64,000 nucleotides of DNA. Source: Salticus scenicus (taxonomy: Eukaryota; Arthropoda; Arachnida; Araneae; Salticidae). The stretch is from assembly GCA_963930645.1 (NCBI GenBank), contig CAWVNO010002529.1, positions 930,001 through 994,000 of the forward strand, given 5' to 3'. Shown here in pieces: positions 1 through 12,182 of the stretch (within the stretch, counting starts at the first letter, position 1; each line of letters begins with the position of its first letter). A model generated the notes under the pieces. That model had not been told where the DNA came from. It did not search any database and was given only the letters and a program-made list of their open reading frames with translations. Both the position numbers and the translations under genes were made by a program.

Positions 1-1681
1 TATTTTTAGCTATAAATAAAACACCATTCCCCCCCCCCCCGCCCCTTTTACAATCTGTTAATTTCTTCTAATTCTTGTAAACTGCCTTTTATTATAAAAA
101 TGCCTTTCATGTGACACTTATTCTTTTTTTTAAAGTGGAAATAGTGATTAATAGTCAACTAACATGACTTTACAAAGGATTTCAAATGAAGGTGCCTGGC
201 TACCTTCGGAGGTGATTTTTTTTATTAATAATTGAAAAATTGCCTATTTATCTGCATCATATGATAGAATATAGTAAAAAAAACAGTGAATAACCTGAAA
301 AAAAAGTATGCAAATTTTAAAATAGTTTGATTAAGCTCAAAATTTGTATAAAATTTGCGAAAAAAAAAGCAATTTTGTAAAACATCCTAAGTCAAATTTA
401 AATTAAGATATTTTTATTCTGTAAGTTTTATTTAGATTATTGAAAGGTCCTTAAGGGAGTGAACTACTCTCAAAACTATAACCATGTTATTTAATATTTT
501 AGAAATAACATTTTTATATGCTGAAAAAATCATGAATTTGCATGACAGTTCATAACTTCTCTCGGCAAAAAAAAAAAAAAAAGTAATTTAACTAGATTCA
601 TCGTCGTAGTTCAATCCTTAAAACAACTCCTCTAGAGCATTTTGTCAAAGTTTCAATTATAACTTTTGGAGTTATGTTGTTTTGTGATAAAGCAAAATGC
701 TAAAAATCTCATTTTGAGAAAAAGCAGAAAATAGATTTAAAAACAAGATTTTACCTATTAAACAAAAAATAATTTTAATAAGTTCCTGATTTATTTCGAA
801 GTTTTTTATTTTCTTTTTTAAATTCATTTTATATTCAGTAACAAATTTTAATGCTTATATTGAGTAAAACATTTATGTAAACAAACATTTAAGGGTCATT
901 TCCGGTTTCAAAAACTGGCGAGTGACTAATATTAAAATGCCTGTAACGCAAGTTCTAAGCAAGATAGAAACAAAATACAAACTGATTTAGAAAGCTAAAA
1001 TATCAGGCTTTAATATTAACTTAAAAATTGAAAATCGGAGTTTTGACCGAAAATTGCATTTTAAAGGTAGGCAGGCAAGTTAAAAATGAAAGATTTAAAA
1101 CAACGTTCCTTAAGAAGATAAAGAAAAAACTACAGTTCTGAAAAAAAAAAAGACATTTGGGAAAAAACAAAAAAACATGAGACAGAATATTTCAGTTTTA
1201 AAATTTACACCATTAACATTGCCGTTAATAATTACAATTCGGATCAAATTTAAATTTATATTTAAAAAATAAAATTAAATAAAATTATAGATACTGAAAG
1301 AAATATAAATATTTATTATTTAATATTTGAAATATAGAAGTTTCGTAAAAGGGAAAAGTTGTTTAATTGTAATCAATGAATAAAAGCAGTTTAAATAAAT
1401 ATATAGATAGACATGATGCATGAAGTCTAATCAGTTATCAACAGCAAAAAAAAGAAAAATATGTAAATAAAAAGAAAAAAAAATAGTAAACTGATACAAT
1501 TTTAGTTTGAACCATTTCATTTATTAATTTGTCAGTGTATACACATTTAAATTATCAAAGACTAATATTATGTGCAATAGCTCTTAAAAATTCCTCAAGA
1601 GACATCTCTCCTCTCTCTCTAAGCAAAGATCTCTCAATCTTTCTTGCATTTTCACAAATGTATTGCATTTTCTCTTTTTAA
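1..1681. other. AT-rich non-coding DNA
   Basis: No convincing coding region or transposon end was found on either strand. The stretch holds a C-run near 31-42, several A-runs, and a CT-rich patch at about 1603-1622 just downstream of the MULE gene's 3' side. It may include decayed flank of that MULE, but no terminal inverted repeat was recognised. Confidence 0.5.
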
Positions 1682-2593
1682 TTATACGCCCAATTCCAAC
1701 TGGCTCGAGTTTCGTTTCATCGACTGAAAATTCCTGCCGCATAACTTTAAGTGAAATATCCCAGAATGAGAATGTCCGACCAAATTTTTAAATCTATTGT
1801 TAAATTCTTCTGTCTCGATGTTGGTGCAGTCAGTATTACAAATGGTTGCATGTCGAACATTCCAATCCTGGGGTGGGAATTGCGGAGGCACCCGCCTGAA
1901 AAGTAAGTTTGACGCTCCTATCCTCGTAGCACAATAACTGTCCGTTATGTAAGTAGCATCAAAATATGTTATAATGTCTTTTTCGGCGTCCCTTCCAGCC
2001 TCTTCTGCTTTTTGTTTTATGTAATTGACCGCTAAGGGCAAATCATTAATTGGCAAAAATGCCATAGCATCAATCATACAACAGTACCTGTGAAACTCTT
2101 CATCAGTCCTGTATAAAGTTTCATAGACAAGGTTTTGTAGTTTCCGGTGGGTGCTTTGAGTTAAGTGGTAAAAGCACCCACGAATGCTAACGTGGCTTCC
2201 GAAAGTATTTCTTACAGCATTAATAGCTGCTTTCTCGAAGTCTATGTGCACAGTTTTAGGATTGGGAAACATATTCCGAATCGCACATTCTTCGATTAAA
2301 GTTTGAAACATCCTTTCATAGCTTGCTTGCGTCTTCCTTTGAAGCAAACAAAACTAAGATGTGTAGCACATCTCATCTTTCTTTACTCTGATCACATATA
2401 GTTGAGTGAAAAATTTTGGTGCCAGATTGAAGTTTCCATCCATGAACCAAGTGTTGGTTTCTGCCAGCATTTTTAAACTTTTCTCAGTAGAAAAAATAAT
2501 AATTCTTTCTGAGCTGTCACCATCATTGTCATGCAACAATATTCTGTGGTTACTTGTTCCCATCGTAGTCCATACACCTAAAATACAAAACAA
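1682..2593 (-). pseudogene. MULE (Mutator-like) transposase fragment, one in-frame amber stop
   Basis: One continuous minus-strand frame is broken only by a TAG at 2354-2356, which splits it into 79 and 221 residues. Upstream of the stop is the motif FMDGNFNLAP (around 2421-2450), which carries the first catalytic Asp of MULE DDE transposases. Downstream are HIDFEKAAINAV (second Asp, around 2231-2245) and GCFYHL, a hallmark segment of the MULE domain. The later part (EEFNNRFKNLVG) matches the helical tail of these proteins. Both apparent starts are TTG codons, so neither is a real translation start. The FLYWCH-type N-terminus usual in arthropod MULEs was not found upstream. The protein would have cut and pasted its own element in the nucleus. 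Because the frame is otherwise intact, this is either a recently lost copy or a read-through/sequencing artefact. Confidence 0.8.
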
Positions 2594-2722
2594 AAGAAAT
2601 AATTAAAAGACTTACATAAAATGACTGAAATCAGCTGGGATTAAGGCAATAATTGTTCAATATTGTTAAAACTTCGCAGCACTACATTAAAAGTAATATT
2701 CATAAGAGAAATTTTGCTTGTA

Positions 2723-3421
2723 CAGTACACTCTCAAAAATCCGCAAAGCTTAAAACAAAGTGTTTTGCGGATTTCTGAATTTTGCAGATTTTAGAATTAT
2801 TTTTTTTTATTTACATCTTAGAACCTCATTTGAGTAGCAAATATTTAAGAAACAATTTATATGTTACACATACAATGATGAAATAAAGTGTACCTAATAA
2901 TAAAAGTACAAATATATCACAAAATTTTGATTTAAAGAACAATTTTTTTATGCATCACATTATAGTTACAAATTATCTAGATTTTTGAAAAGTCTGATCA
3001 ATACTAGTTTAAGTAAGAATATTCATACATATTTATTTTCCTATAACCTGCAAAAAAGTCAGCAATTCTTGGTCAATCACATAAGTTTGTGCTATGAGAA
3101 AATTTGAGTATTTATCTGCATGAGAGAAAATCTTTCATGAAAACTGTCTTCTCCTTTTCCTCTAAATTATTATCATTTATTTTTTAATAATTATGTATAA
3201 TTACACTTATCATTTCCTCCTCTGCAATATGTTGAGTGATTGGTGATTCATCAGCATCAGTTAAAAACTGATTTGTCTCTTAATACAGCTGAATTTTTGT
3301 AATCCACTAATCAACAAATCAATTGTGACAATGTTTGTTTACATTGCAAATGATATGTGGATTTTAGAGAATTGCGAATTTTGGCCTAGGCCAAAACGGA
3401 CTGTTTAGATTTTGGTGACTG
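2723..3421. mobile_element. pogo/Tigger-like MITE, copy 1 (699 bp)
   Basis: The element is flanked by TA (2721-2722 and 3422-3423). It starts CAGTACACTCTCAAAAATCC and ends in a diverged inverse. No transposase is encoded. A second, inverted copy lies at 40471-41149 and a partial third at 38737-38830. CAGT termini and TA duplications fit the Tc1/mariner-pogo superfamily. The assignment is by termini only. Confidence 0.75.
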
Positions 3422-3574
3422 TAGTATGAATACAATTTTACAAGGACTCAATGAAAAATGTTGTTATTATGCCCTATAGGCTCAAATTATTTAAAGCACA
3501 ATAGCGTCTAAATGCTTTGCATAAAGGAATTGGAAATTTATGTACATGTTCTAGGTCGAAGCCACACGAACTGT

Positions 3575-3952
3575 CAGGGTTGCTACACAATTCAGGATAA
3601 AAAAAATTCTGAGTTTTCCCTGTCTCTTTTAGAAGTAAAAAATAAAATTCACGCAATCATGCAGCATTAGAATCTAACATGTTTATAAGTCAAATGAACA
3701 TATTTAGGGTTTATTAATTTTATTAACTTACTATAGTTGGAGAAAAATCATAATTGATTCATTTAAAGAACTAAAAATTTTATTTCAAAAAAATTTCCAA
3801 CGTTCTTTTAAAAAATTTCAAAATTCCCTGAATCTTTCCTGTTTTCTCAATAAACAATGAAAGTTCAAGAGTTTTCCCTGTTTTTCAATAGATTTTCAAA
3901 TTATCTGAGTTTTACAGGTTTTCCCTGTTTTTCAGGAACCGTAGCAACCCTG
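3575..3952. mobile_element. hAT-like MITE with 5-bp target duplication
   Basis: The termini are CAGGGTTGCTAC and GTAGCAACCCTG. They are flanked by the 5-bp direct repeat ACTGT (3570-3574 and 3953-3957). The interior is rich in TTTTCCCTG repeats and has no coding capacity. The termini look hAT-like, but a 5-bp rather than 8-bp duplication is unusual. A second element with related ends and the same duplication length is at 60438-60991. Related TTTTCCCTG-rich sequence recurs at about 7165-7272. Confidence 0.75.
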
Positions 3953-4357
3953 ACTGTATGAATTTTAAAGAATATGAATGTTACAGTATGCATTTTACTT
4001 CTTTCTTTTATGTCAATAAGCTGTTGTAGGACTTAAATAGCACCACAGGTGTCACTGAGTGAGTTTCGTACGGTTCAAATTTTCAAGCATCGTGAACCAG
4101 CTGGTCGCCAAAGACAGCAAGTGAGAAATAAAATTAACCAGTGACAGCAAACTGAAAGTGGAGGGAGAGGGGAAAGGAGAAGGAAAAGAGTGAAACAGAT
4201 TTTTGAACTTTAATGATATAGAAGCCACTAATGTGCAGATTACCTATTTAAAATGTGAAAAACTCTTGATTCTGCATTTTAATGGATCATCCCAAATAAT
4301 CTGGAATGTCATATAGTGGGACCTATATTGTATTTACTCTCCTAAATTTTTCACATG

Positions 4358-5336
4358 TTAAAATTTATCTTCAGAAAGAATAGGGTTTCCCAAATTTGCA
4401 ATACCTCCACATAAAGTAAAAATATCCTGTATGTGAGGTAGCATATTCCATGGTAATCTGCCTTCCAATATTTTAAATAATTTAATTTGTTGTATTGTAC
4501 GTTCCACATGCACTCTAGCTCTAGCAATCTGTGTATTTTCAGCTGCCTCTGAAGCTGAAAATTGTTTTTTATTTTTTAGAAAAGGAGGTCTTAGGAGTTG
4601 AATATGGGAGAGGGCGCATACTTCATCAATATAAAAACCTTTGTCAACCATTACTGCATCTTCAAAGGGTTGCAAATACTCAATGATTTTACTCTGCTCA
4701 AATATAGTTTTGTCAGAAGCACGGCCCCAAAAACTGGGCTAATAAAAGTTATTAGACCACTTGGCGAAATTCCAATCATTACTTTAATGGTATAGTCATT
4801 TTTATATTGCGAATAAGTCATAACTTTGCATTTTTTGCAATCTGGTTTCGTTACTGGAATCTCTGCACAGTCCAGAACAACCCTCGTATTCAGATATTTC
4901 CTAAAACATTGAGGCATGTTTTCCAAAATGGTTTCTTTAGGAAGCCACTGAATTGCACATTTTAAATATATAGAAAGATGCTTCAAAGTATCTTTAAATA
5001 TATTCTTACATGTAGCACCAGTACATGAGTAAGAATTATTCTATCCTTTACGGGCATCCGGTGTTTTTTAATTAATGTGTCATCCCTTTCCAAGAAAGCA
5101 ATAAGCTTATTCAACAAAGCTAAAGACTGCAATCCAGTCAAAGATTTCAGCCCAGCCTCACTCATTCCCTTGATAAAACTCCGACATATCAGCAAATCTC
5201 CACTTGTAACTTGTGTTTCTTTATCTGCTTTATTTTTTCGGTTGCTTCATCAGGGTTTTTCTTGGCAGAGAATGACATCAGAATCCTTGCAGCTTCAAAA
5301 TCCAATTCATTAGGTTCAAGAGTGGCAACATCATCT
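4358..5336 (-). pseudogene. DDE_4-type transposase (ISL2EU/Harbinger-like), frameshifted
   Basis: Three overlapping minus-strand pieces read as one protein. The N-terminal piece (about 4983-5336) has an HTH_Tnp_4-like region beginning SLTGLQSLALLNKLIAFLE. The middle piece (4651-4986) carries LNTRVVLDCAEIPV and TYSQYKNDYTIKVMIGI, the first Asp region of the IS5-like DDE_4 fold. The C-terminal piece (4358-4675) has MVDKGFYIDE and ARARVHVERTIQQIK, holding the second Asp and the R-x-x-V-E-R-x-I signature. Frameshifts lie near 4740 and 4985. The role would be cut-and-paste transposition by a PIF/Harbinger-related element. THAP or MADF domains were not seen upstream, and no terminal repeats were matched. 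The family is confident; the subfamily is less so. Confidence 0.75.
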
Positions 5337-5399
5337 GCATAAGTGTCCACATTTTATGGCCCAGGCATATTTTGCTCTTCGATAAATCTGAAAATAACA

Positions 5400-6429
5400 A
5401 TTTAAAAAGAATTATTCAAATTCATTTTGAATTGAATATTAAAATAAATATAACCTGCTACTACATGCATTTGATCTAATGGACCCATTTTTAATAAGCC
5501 TCTTAAAATAGAGGTTCTGGTGAATTCTGTGGTGAGAAATTGTCAAAAGTTATGAGAATTTTTTAGAAATTGCTGCATTTTATGGAAATAAGTATATTTC
5601 TAATGAATTTTATTATTCATTTTTTTACCTTATAGCAGAAGTATGCAAGAGTGTTCACGAGTTTTATCAGATTCTTTTCATTAAAAATTATATGTTCTAA
5701 CATTGTTCGAGCCTTCAGCGACCCATGATAAACTAACAAGATGTCAAAAAAAGTGATAACCTGATCGGGTTAATTTACATTCATGTTTGTATAATAGCCA
5801 TAACTGTTAGTAAAGGTTGACTTATATTATGCTTTTGAGAGGCAAGGAAAACTTTAATAGTTAGGCATTGAAAAGGACGTCTGGAGATAACTGTATGGTT
5901 GTTAAAATTTAATTTCTAGGTAAAAACTATGATTAACAACCACTAATTTCGAACTCTGATTAGAAGTCATTTAAGTTTTATTTTACGGTGAACAAATGAG
6001 CTATTTAATCAAAAATATCATAAATAAATGAAATTTTTCCAGAATCTACAGTAACTAGACATTAAAGGGATACTTTTAATCACCAAGGAAACTTGGCACT
6101 TTGGATTTGATGAACCTGGTGTGTGTATAAATACACAACACAGGATGTGACAAAACTTCCAATATCTTAGAAGACAGACATAGCAAACTATTTATATGAC
6201 ATCACTCATAACAAAAATTAGAGAGGCTAGAGGCAATATTTTATTATTTTATAATTAATGTAATTTATATTATTTTATAATGAACAAATTAAATATTTAA
6301 AATTAAAAATTAAGAATAAGTAATATTTTTTATTAAAAGAATAGGAAAAGAAAAACACTTAGAAAAACAACCTTTACTAGATAGAATATTTTTCTTACAT
6401 TTAACATATATAAATATTAGATTTAACCA
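5400..6429. other. AT-rich non-coding DNA
   Basis: No gene, splice-bordered exon or transposon terminus was recognised between the DDE_4 remnant and the SINE. Confidence 0.45.
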
Positions 6430-6815
6430 GTGCCTGGTCAGTAAGAGCAGCGAGTTCGTGATCGAAAGATTGTGGGTTCGGTCTTCGAGCCGGCCGAAGA
6501 CCGTCGTGTACGCTAATGGCGACTGGTGCACGTTAAATTCCGTCGTGGTCGCAAAGTCCTACAAGTTCCCATAAAAAATTATACCTCTGGGGGTACCGGA
6601 ACATGGGTTTAACTCGCTCTGATCCGGATCAAAATTTGAGTTCCTGTTGTCTGGCTGGTGCTGCCATCTTCCACCAGCTTCTGGAGCTAAAAAGTCATAC
6701 TTCTTCCCTATGAGGCGCTCCTAATTACGGAAGACGCACCCCTCATGCCTTAAAAATCTGGTTAGTTCCACTACCGGGGCTCGGAATTTCCTAGTGGCAC
6801 ATGACAACAACAACA
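6430..6815 (+). mobile_element. tRNA-derived SINE
   Basis: The head carries polymerase III promoter-like boxes: TGGTCAGTAAG (box A-like, about 6435) and GGTTCGGTCTT (box B-like, about 6475). The tRNA-like head is followed by a GC-richer body of some 300 bp and a tail GACAACAACAACA. The body's composition differs sharply from its AT-rich neighbourhood. This structure is typical of arthropod SINEs, which are transcribed by polymerase III and copied by a partner LINE. It lacks the TTGG/CCAA tail of the LINE family in this window, so that LINE is probably not its partner. No clear target duplication was found. Confidence 0.75.
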
Positions 6816-7645
6816 GTGTCAAATATGGGAATACCTTTCATGAAAAAACATCGTTCAAAAATAGAAGTAACTTATTTTTTTCCCCAAAACATTAAACTCA
6901 TTCACTCAATAAATATGAAATTTCATCATTTTTTTATAACAAGAGGAAGAGGAAGGAAACACGGAAATGAATTGGATAAAAAATATTATAAATGTATGAA
7001 CTTTTTCATATAAATGTATGAACTTTAGTTCAGTTCTACATAACTCAGCAATATAAATTTTATTTGGTACTTGAGATCATTATTTACATGCATATTTTCA
7101 TAATACTTAAATTTGATACAAAGCTAAACAAGAAAAATATAATTTGAGAGAAGAGAAACATTTGTTTTCCCAGGTTTTATATTCGATTTTCCCTTATTAA
7201 TAACGAAAATTTTTATTTTCCCTGACTTTTTTTAGCAAAATCCAAATTCAAGCATTCCAGGTTTTCCCTGGTGAGTATGAACCATGTTTTACTTTTGATT
7301 ATAATTTTACAGTTTTCAACCTTTATATTTCCATTGCTAGCTTCATGTCTACTTAAAGTGACAGAGAAAAAAAAGGCAGGGGTCATAAAATATATACTTA
7401 TGTTTATGTATATATATATATTATTTAAATTTGAAAAAAAAATTTCACATACTTCTCCCTCTTGTTTCTTCTTTCTAATCTAATCAAGCTTTCTTCTTGT
7501 TTTCGTTGAATTTTTTCTTTTTTTTCACAATGAAGTCTCTGGTAGGTTTACTGACGGAACAGCATTCTTTTTTAAGGTTCCTTCGACGACGTGGTCCATC
7601 CTCTATTAAGAAAATTTTTTTAACAATTTATAATTAAACGTTATA
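6816..7645. other. AT-rich DNA with a MITE-like fragment
   Basis: About 7165-7272 is rich in TTTTCCC and ends GGTTTTCCCTGG, resembling the interior of the MITE at 3575-3952. Nothing else is recognised. Confidence 0.4.
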
Positions 7646-8107
7646 CAGTAGAACAAGATCTTTATAATGCAATTCTCTATATAACGCACAACTTCTCAGA
7701 CATACACAATGAATTTTACAGTTAAGAAATAATTTGTAAAAAACTGTTAGTTTGTAGAGAACTTTGTGTGATGCATTTGTTTTCTTTCGCTCTTTAATTT
7801 AGACCTTTTTAATGAAAAAACTTGCTTTCATTACAATTTTTTGTTTTGAAAATCAGTCAAAATAAATGATTTGGTACAGGCATACATAGACTATTTTTAT
7901 AAACTAAATTTAACTGTGAAACCTGTTACACATCCAACTACTGTTTCAAGGAATGTAACTGAAAAATACCCTACTCTGTGTTTCAACATGTTTTGCCATG
8001 TTTATTGGTAAATTTAATTATAAGTGAAACGTGATCTATATAATGCAACATTTTATATAACGCAAAACCTTGTGTTTTTAGATTTGCGTTATGAAGATCT
8101 TCTACTG
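7646..8107. mobile_element. pogo/mariner-like MITE (462 bp)
   Basis: It is flanked by TA (7644-7645 and 8108-8109). The termini begin CAGTAGAACAAGATC and, inverted from the right end, CAGTAGAAGATCTTCAT. Subterminal motifs resembling TATAATGCAA / TATAACGCAA repeat near both ends. It is non-coding. The termini and TA duplication indicate a Tc1/mariner-pogo type non-autonomous element. Confidence 0.75.
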
Positions 8108-8421
8108 TAATCGCTTAAATATGCCATGTATTTATGAGTATTCATAAAAAAATAATAAATATGAAACATCACTAAGAACAAAAGTTTTATTGTATAGATT
8201 AATAAATTCAATGCTGAAACAATGTAAGTGCATTTTGACATGATTACACTGCATTAAACATATGTGCTGTTAGAATGTTTAAAAGTATTTCTTTAGAAAA
8301 TTATAGGTGGAGAATTGGTAATTAGTTTACAGGGTTACACATGATTGCGATATGTTAATGTTATGCAATTATTTGGCATTAAATTTATAAGATACAAGTA
8401 TTAATGAGTTACAAGAAAGTA

Positions 8422-9072
8422 CAGTCGACACTGGTTATATCGTACTGTCAGGGGACCAGAAAATATGGTACGTTATAACCGAAGTACGTTATAAGCAATA
8501 TTTCCAATATAATTTAGTGCCTAACGAAAGAAAAAGGTGCATAATAGCACTCGCAATAATAGAGATTTTAAATAGAAAGTTTATGATTTTCTCAAAATAA
8601 AATAAGAAAAAAGAAAAAAAAAAAAAAAAATTACTACTTACATGTTTATTTGAAAAAGTAATCTGTTATTTTTCGTTGTTTTCTTTGATTAGATGACACA
8701 GTAAAAATTACATTTTGAATATTTATAATGGAACTTTGCAGAGTCTCTGAATAGTCAGTATGGAATTCAACGAACCGCGATAAAGTTTTAAAGGTATAAA
8801 GGAGATATAAGGCGATAAAGGAGACATCGAAAGACTGTATCCAAGAAAATATACCGATTTCCAAACAAGAAATACAAGGTTGACATCCAATTTTGGCTTT
8901 TCATTCCAGTCTAAAAAGTACATTATAACCAGATTAAGGCTTTTGCATAGTCCGTTATAGCCGAAGATGTAAACCATTACATTATATAAGGTTTCATTCG
9001 GGACCAAGCATCTGAGTACGTTATAAGCGAAAGTATGCTATATCCTAGGTACGTTATAACCGGTGTCGACTG
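8422..9072. mobile_element. pogo/mariner-like MITE (651 bp)
   Basis: It is flanked by TA (8420-8421 and 9073-9074). Termini are CAGTCGACACTGGTTATA and, inverted, CAGTCGACACCGGTTATA. The repeated subterminal motif TACGTTATAA occurs at both ends, as expected for transposase binding sites. Small reading frames inside are not recognisable proteins. Confidence 0.8.
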
Positions 9073-9074
9073 TA

Positions 9075-10595
9075 TAATATTAGGAAGACAAAGTTAAGAG
9101 TTACAAAGAGATATAGATATAGACTTAGATAGATATAGACAGGTGCAACAGGAGGATTAAGGAAGGCAGTTGCCCTCTCAGAAACGTATCTAGTTCGTAG
9201 GGAGTTAATCTGATATGTATATGTTTATATATATAGTATATAAAATTATTTTAAATAACATGAAATTAATAAAAATGACCTGAATAATGAGTGATGCAAA
9301 TAGGACAATGATGCTAATGATCTGCCGAGATCTACTAGTGTAAACAAATGTTTAGTAATTTGAAATGAAAGGAGTAGATATATTGCACATAGAGATTAAT
9401 GTATTTAGGAGTAATATATCACGGCTCGATCTGGACTTTTTGTGAAAAACAAAATAATTCATGAGAAGTTTTTATTTTGGGGAAATTTCTTTTTAATTTT
9501 GTAAAAAAATACGAAATATGTAATATTTAGCAGTTATGTACATGGTGTTTATCAAATTAATAGTGTTCCATAGAACAAAGTAGCTTATTAAAAATAATGT
9601 TAGAAACATTGGAAATTTTTTTAAAAGATTTTTATAAAACTAAACCTTGTGAAAGGATTGTTTTTATGAATTTTAATTTTGTGAAAGCTTCCATTTTATG
9701 AATTTTACAGAAAAGAAAGTGTCATTTCATATATATATATGTATGTATATATATATCAACATAATTTGCAACATAAAAAAATTATATTTATTGAAATTTC
9801 AACAAACAACTCCAGTTTTCACTTCAGAAATTTAAAATTCTCATAGAAATGAATTTTTATCAAATTCCTTCTAATTTAAGAGTCTAATTTTAATCTAAAA
9901 ACTTTTCCACAGCAACAGGCAAATTCTTATCTTTCAATCATATCAATTTGGAGTAAATGTGTCACATTACATAAATCAAGAAAGAAAAATTATTAAAAAT
10001 GTATTACAATAACTGGAAAATTAGAGTAGAGCACTTATGAGTAGTGATGTGGGGTGGAAAATTTTCTATTATGTTTTTCCAAAAAAATTTTAAAGCCAAA
10101 AACGTAATTTTTTAGTAACCTTTTTTATATGACATATTTAAATTTTCTTTTATTAGTTACAATGCAATTTTTAGTTACACAGCAATTTCAGATATAATGT
10201 GAAAAGCAAAATTTTTTGATTAAAGACATTATTTAGAAAGCTACTAGATATATATGGTTTCAGCAACTTGTCCAAGAAGAAGGTTGTTTTTTTTATAATA
10301 CAAGAGATCTATAATTGCTAATTAGAATTTTGAATGTCACTTCAATAAGTTTGTGTGAACATAATTATAAAGCACTTGGCAACATAACAAAATAATTATT
10401 GGTAAATTAATGGACAAATGAACTTACATCTGTCTTTCAAAATATTCATTTGGTAAATGATGATATGGTAATGCTTTTTAAAGTCAGGTAGCATTTCTGA
10501 TTTAGGTCACCTTATGGTCACCTTTGAGAGTGATGTAAAATGTGAAACCATTGTCATAATTTACATTAAATATTCAATCACAAAAAGCAAAACTA
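9075..10595. other. AT-rich non-coding DNA
   Basis: No coding region or element boundary was recognised. A short TA/TG-rich microsatellite lies near 9730-9760. Confidence 0.45.
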
Positions 10596-10784
10596 CAGTG
10601 GCGGATTTAAGGGGGGGGGCTAGTAGGCTCAAGATCTCCCCCCCCCCCCCCCCAAAAAAAAAAAAAAAAAACTGACATTCACAATTGAATATTACAATGG
10701 TAAATTTTTCATTGATCTGGAATAGCATCTTGAAAAATCTTAGCCCCCCCCACCCCCCAAAGTTAAGTTCTGGATCCGCCATTG
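10596..10784. mobile_element. hAT MITE (189 bp)
   Basis: The termini are CAGTGGCGGATTTAAG and, inverted, CAATGGCGGATCCAGAA. The 8-bp flanks CAAAACTA and CAAAATTA differ at one base, consistent with an old hAT target duplication. The interior is dominated by G-, C- and A-runs and is non-coding. Confidence 0.7.
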
Positions 10785-12064
10785 CAAAATTAAATAAATA
10801 AATAATCTTAACCCCAAAATTGGCATTTTTGAAAATTATTGTGAAAAATATAAAAATACAAATTTATTTTTTTTTATCACTTTTCATGCAAGCAACAGGA
10901 AATACAGTTAATTGCATAAATAAATAAAGAGCTTGATTTTTAATAAAAATTTAAGGAAGATGAATGATGTCATAACTTGGAGGTCCAGTTTAAACAACTT
11001 AATGTTTCTTTATTTGTTTAAAATACCTAAAATTGAATTGAATTTGAAAAATCTGATGCTGGGTGTTACATTTAAAGTTAAAAAAAAAAAAAAAATCCAG
11101 ATTAATTTTTTTGTATAGAGAATTTTATCCACCATCATCCAATATTATAAACTGTTAAACACTATGATTTTGTATGTTCGCAAGTTATACTTAAAAATAG
11201 AACAAAAAGAAAAAAAAGTAAAAAGAATAAAAATCAAAAATTTTACTGAAATGAACCCTTGCATGATCCAAGCCATATCTTGCTAATTACCTTGTACAAT
11301 TTCTCTGTTATTGGCAGCTAAATCCCATATTATTGTATAGAGAAATTCGTTATGAGAATTACTTATTATCTCTCTCTCAATTTCAAAATGAAATATTAAA
11401 AATTTAAGAATTTCTTTGAAAAACAAAGGCAAACTTACATATTCTAGATTTTTTGATAATGAAGACAAAAAAAATTCCTTAATTATCATAATTTTCTTTG
11501 TACTATAAAGTTTGATTCAGTTCATGGCTGTGAGGGTCTCTGACAACTACCTGACAAATACAAAATATACACAGACATCTTATTTATATAGATAGATTAT
11601 TCAACTATTATGTTTGCAAAACAGTCATTAAAAATTATTATAACTTTCTGTGTTTTATTTATTTTTTAATTGAGTAATTATTCCTAATTTTTTTTTTTTT
11701 TTTTTTTTTGAATAGTTTTGTTTACTTGTAGCTTTGAATGTATTAGTTTTATTTTACAAAACCTTCATGATTTAAAGACTGAAATTTTTCCAGAAAACCA
11801 ACATCATCATGAGGAATTTGTCAAATTGCTGACTTAGCATCTCTCAGTACATGATATTTCTATTTATAACATCCACAAATTACAAAGCTTCACAATTATA
11901 TTTAAGTGTTCTGTTCTTGACTTTGAGGAAAAAAATCTGACGGCTGAAAATGTTTGCCGCAAACTACCATGCGACTAGTAACTTTTTCCCAATTTTCAAT
12001 ACGCGAATCTACTCTTCACGATGCTTCTTTGATGATTCAGTTTTTCATTAGGAAACCTATGAAA
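10785..12064. other. AT-rich non-coding DNA
   Basis: No gene was recognised. A long T-run lies at about 11690-11709. GC content rises approaching the palindrome at 12065. Confidence 0.45.
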
Positions 12065-12182
12065 CGTACGTGACGAATGCCAGCGATGCGCACGCAGTGC
12101 TGCCAGTCGCAGCCATTATCGTTTCCCGCTATTTTCTTCAGTCTGCTCATGCCGCTAGCTCTAGTCAGTACTAGATTGTGTT

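Noticed and set aside
6430..6500. Candidate functional tRNA gene
   Set aside because: Box A and box B are imperfect, the cloverleaf does not close, and a ~300-bp body with a CAA tail follows, so it is a SINE head.
8646..9007. Overlapping minus-strand frames of 72 and 94 codons
   Set aside because: They lie wholly inside the pogo-like MITE at 8422-9072 and have no recognisable motif.
10561..10782. A 73-codon minus-strand frame with poly-Gly and poly-Phe
   Set aside because: It is a by-product of the G-, C- and A-runs in the small hAT MITE.
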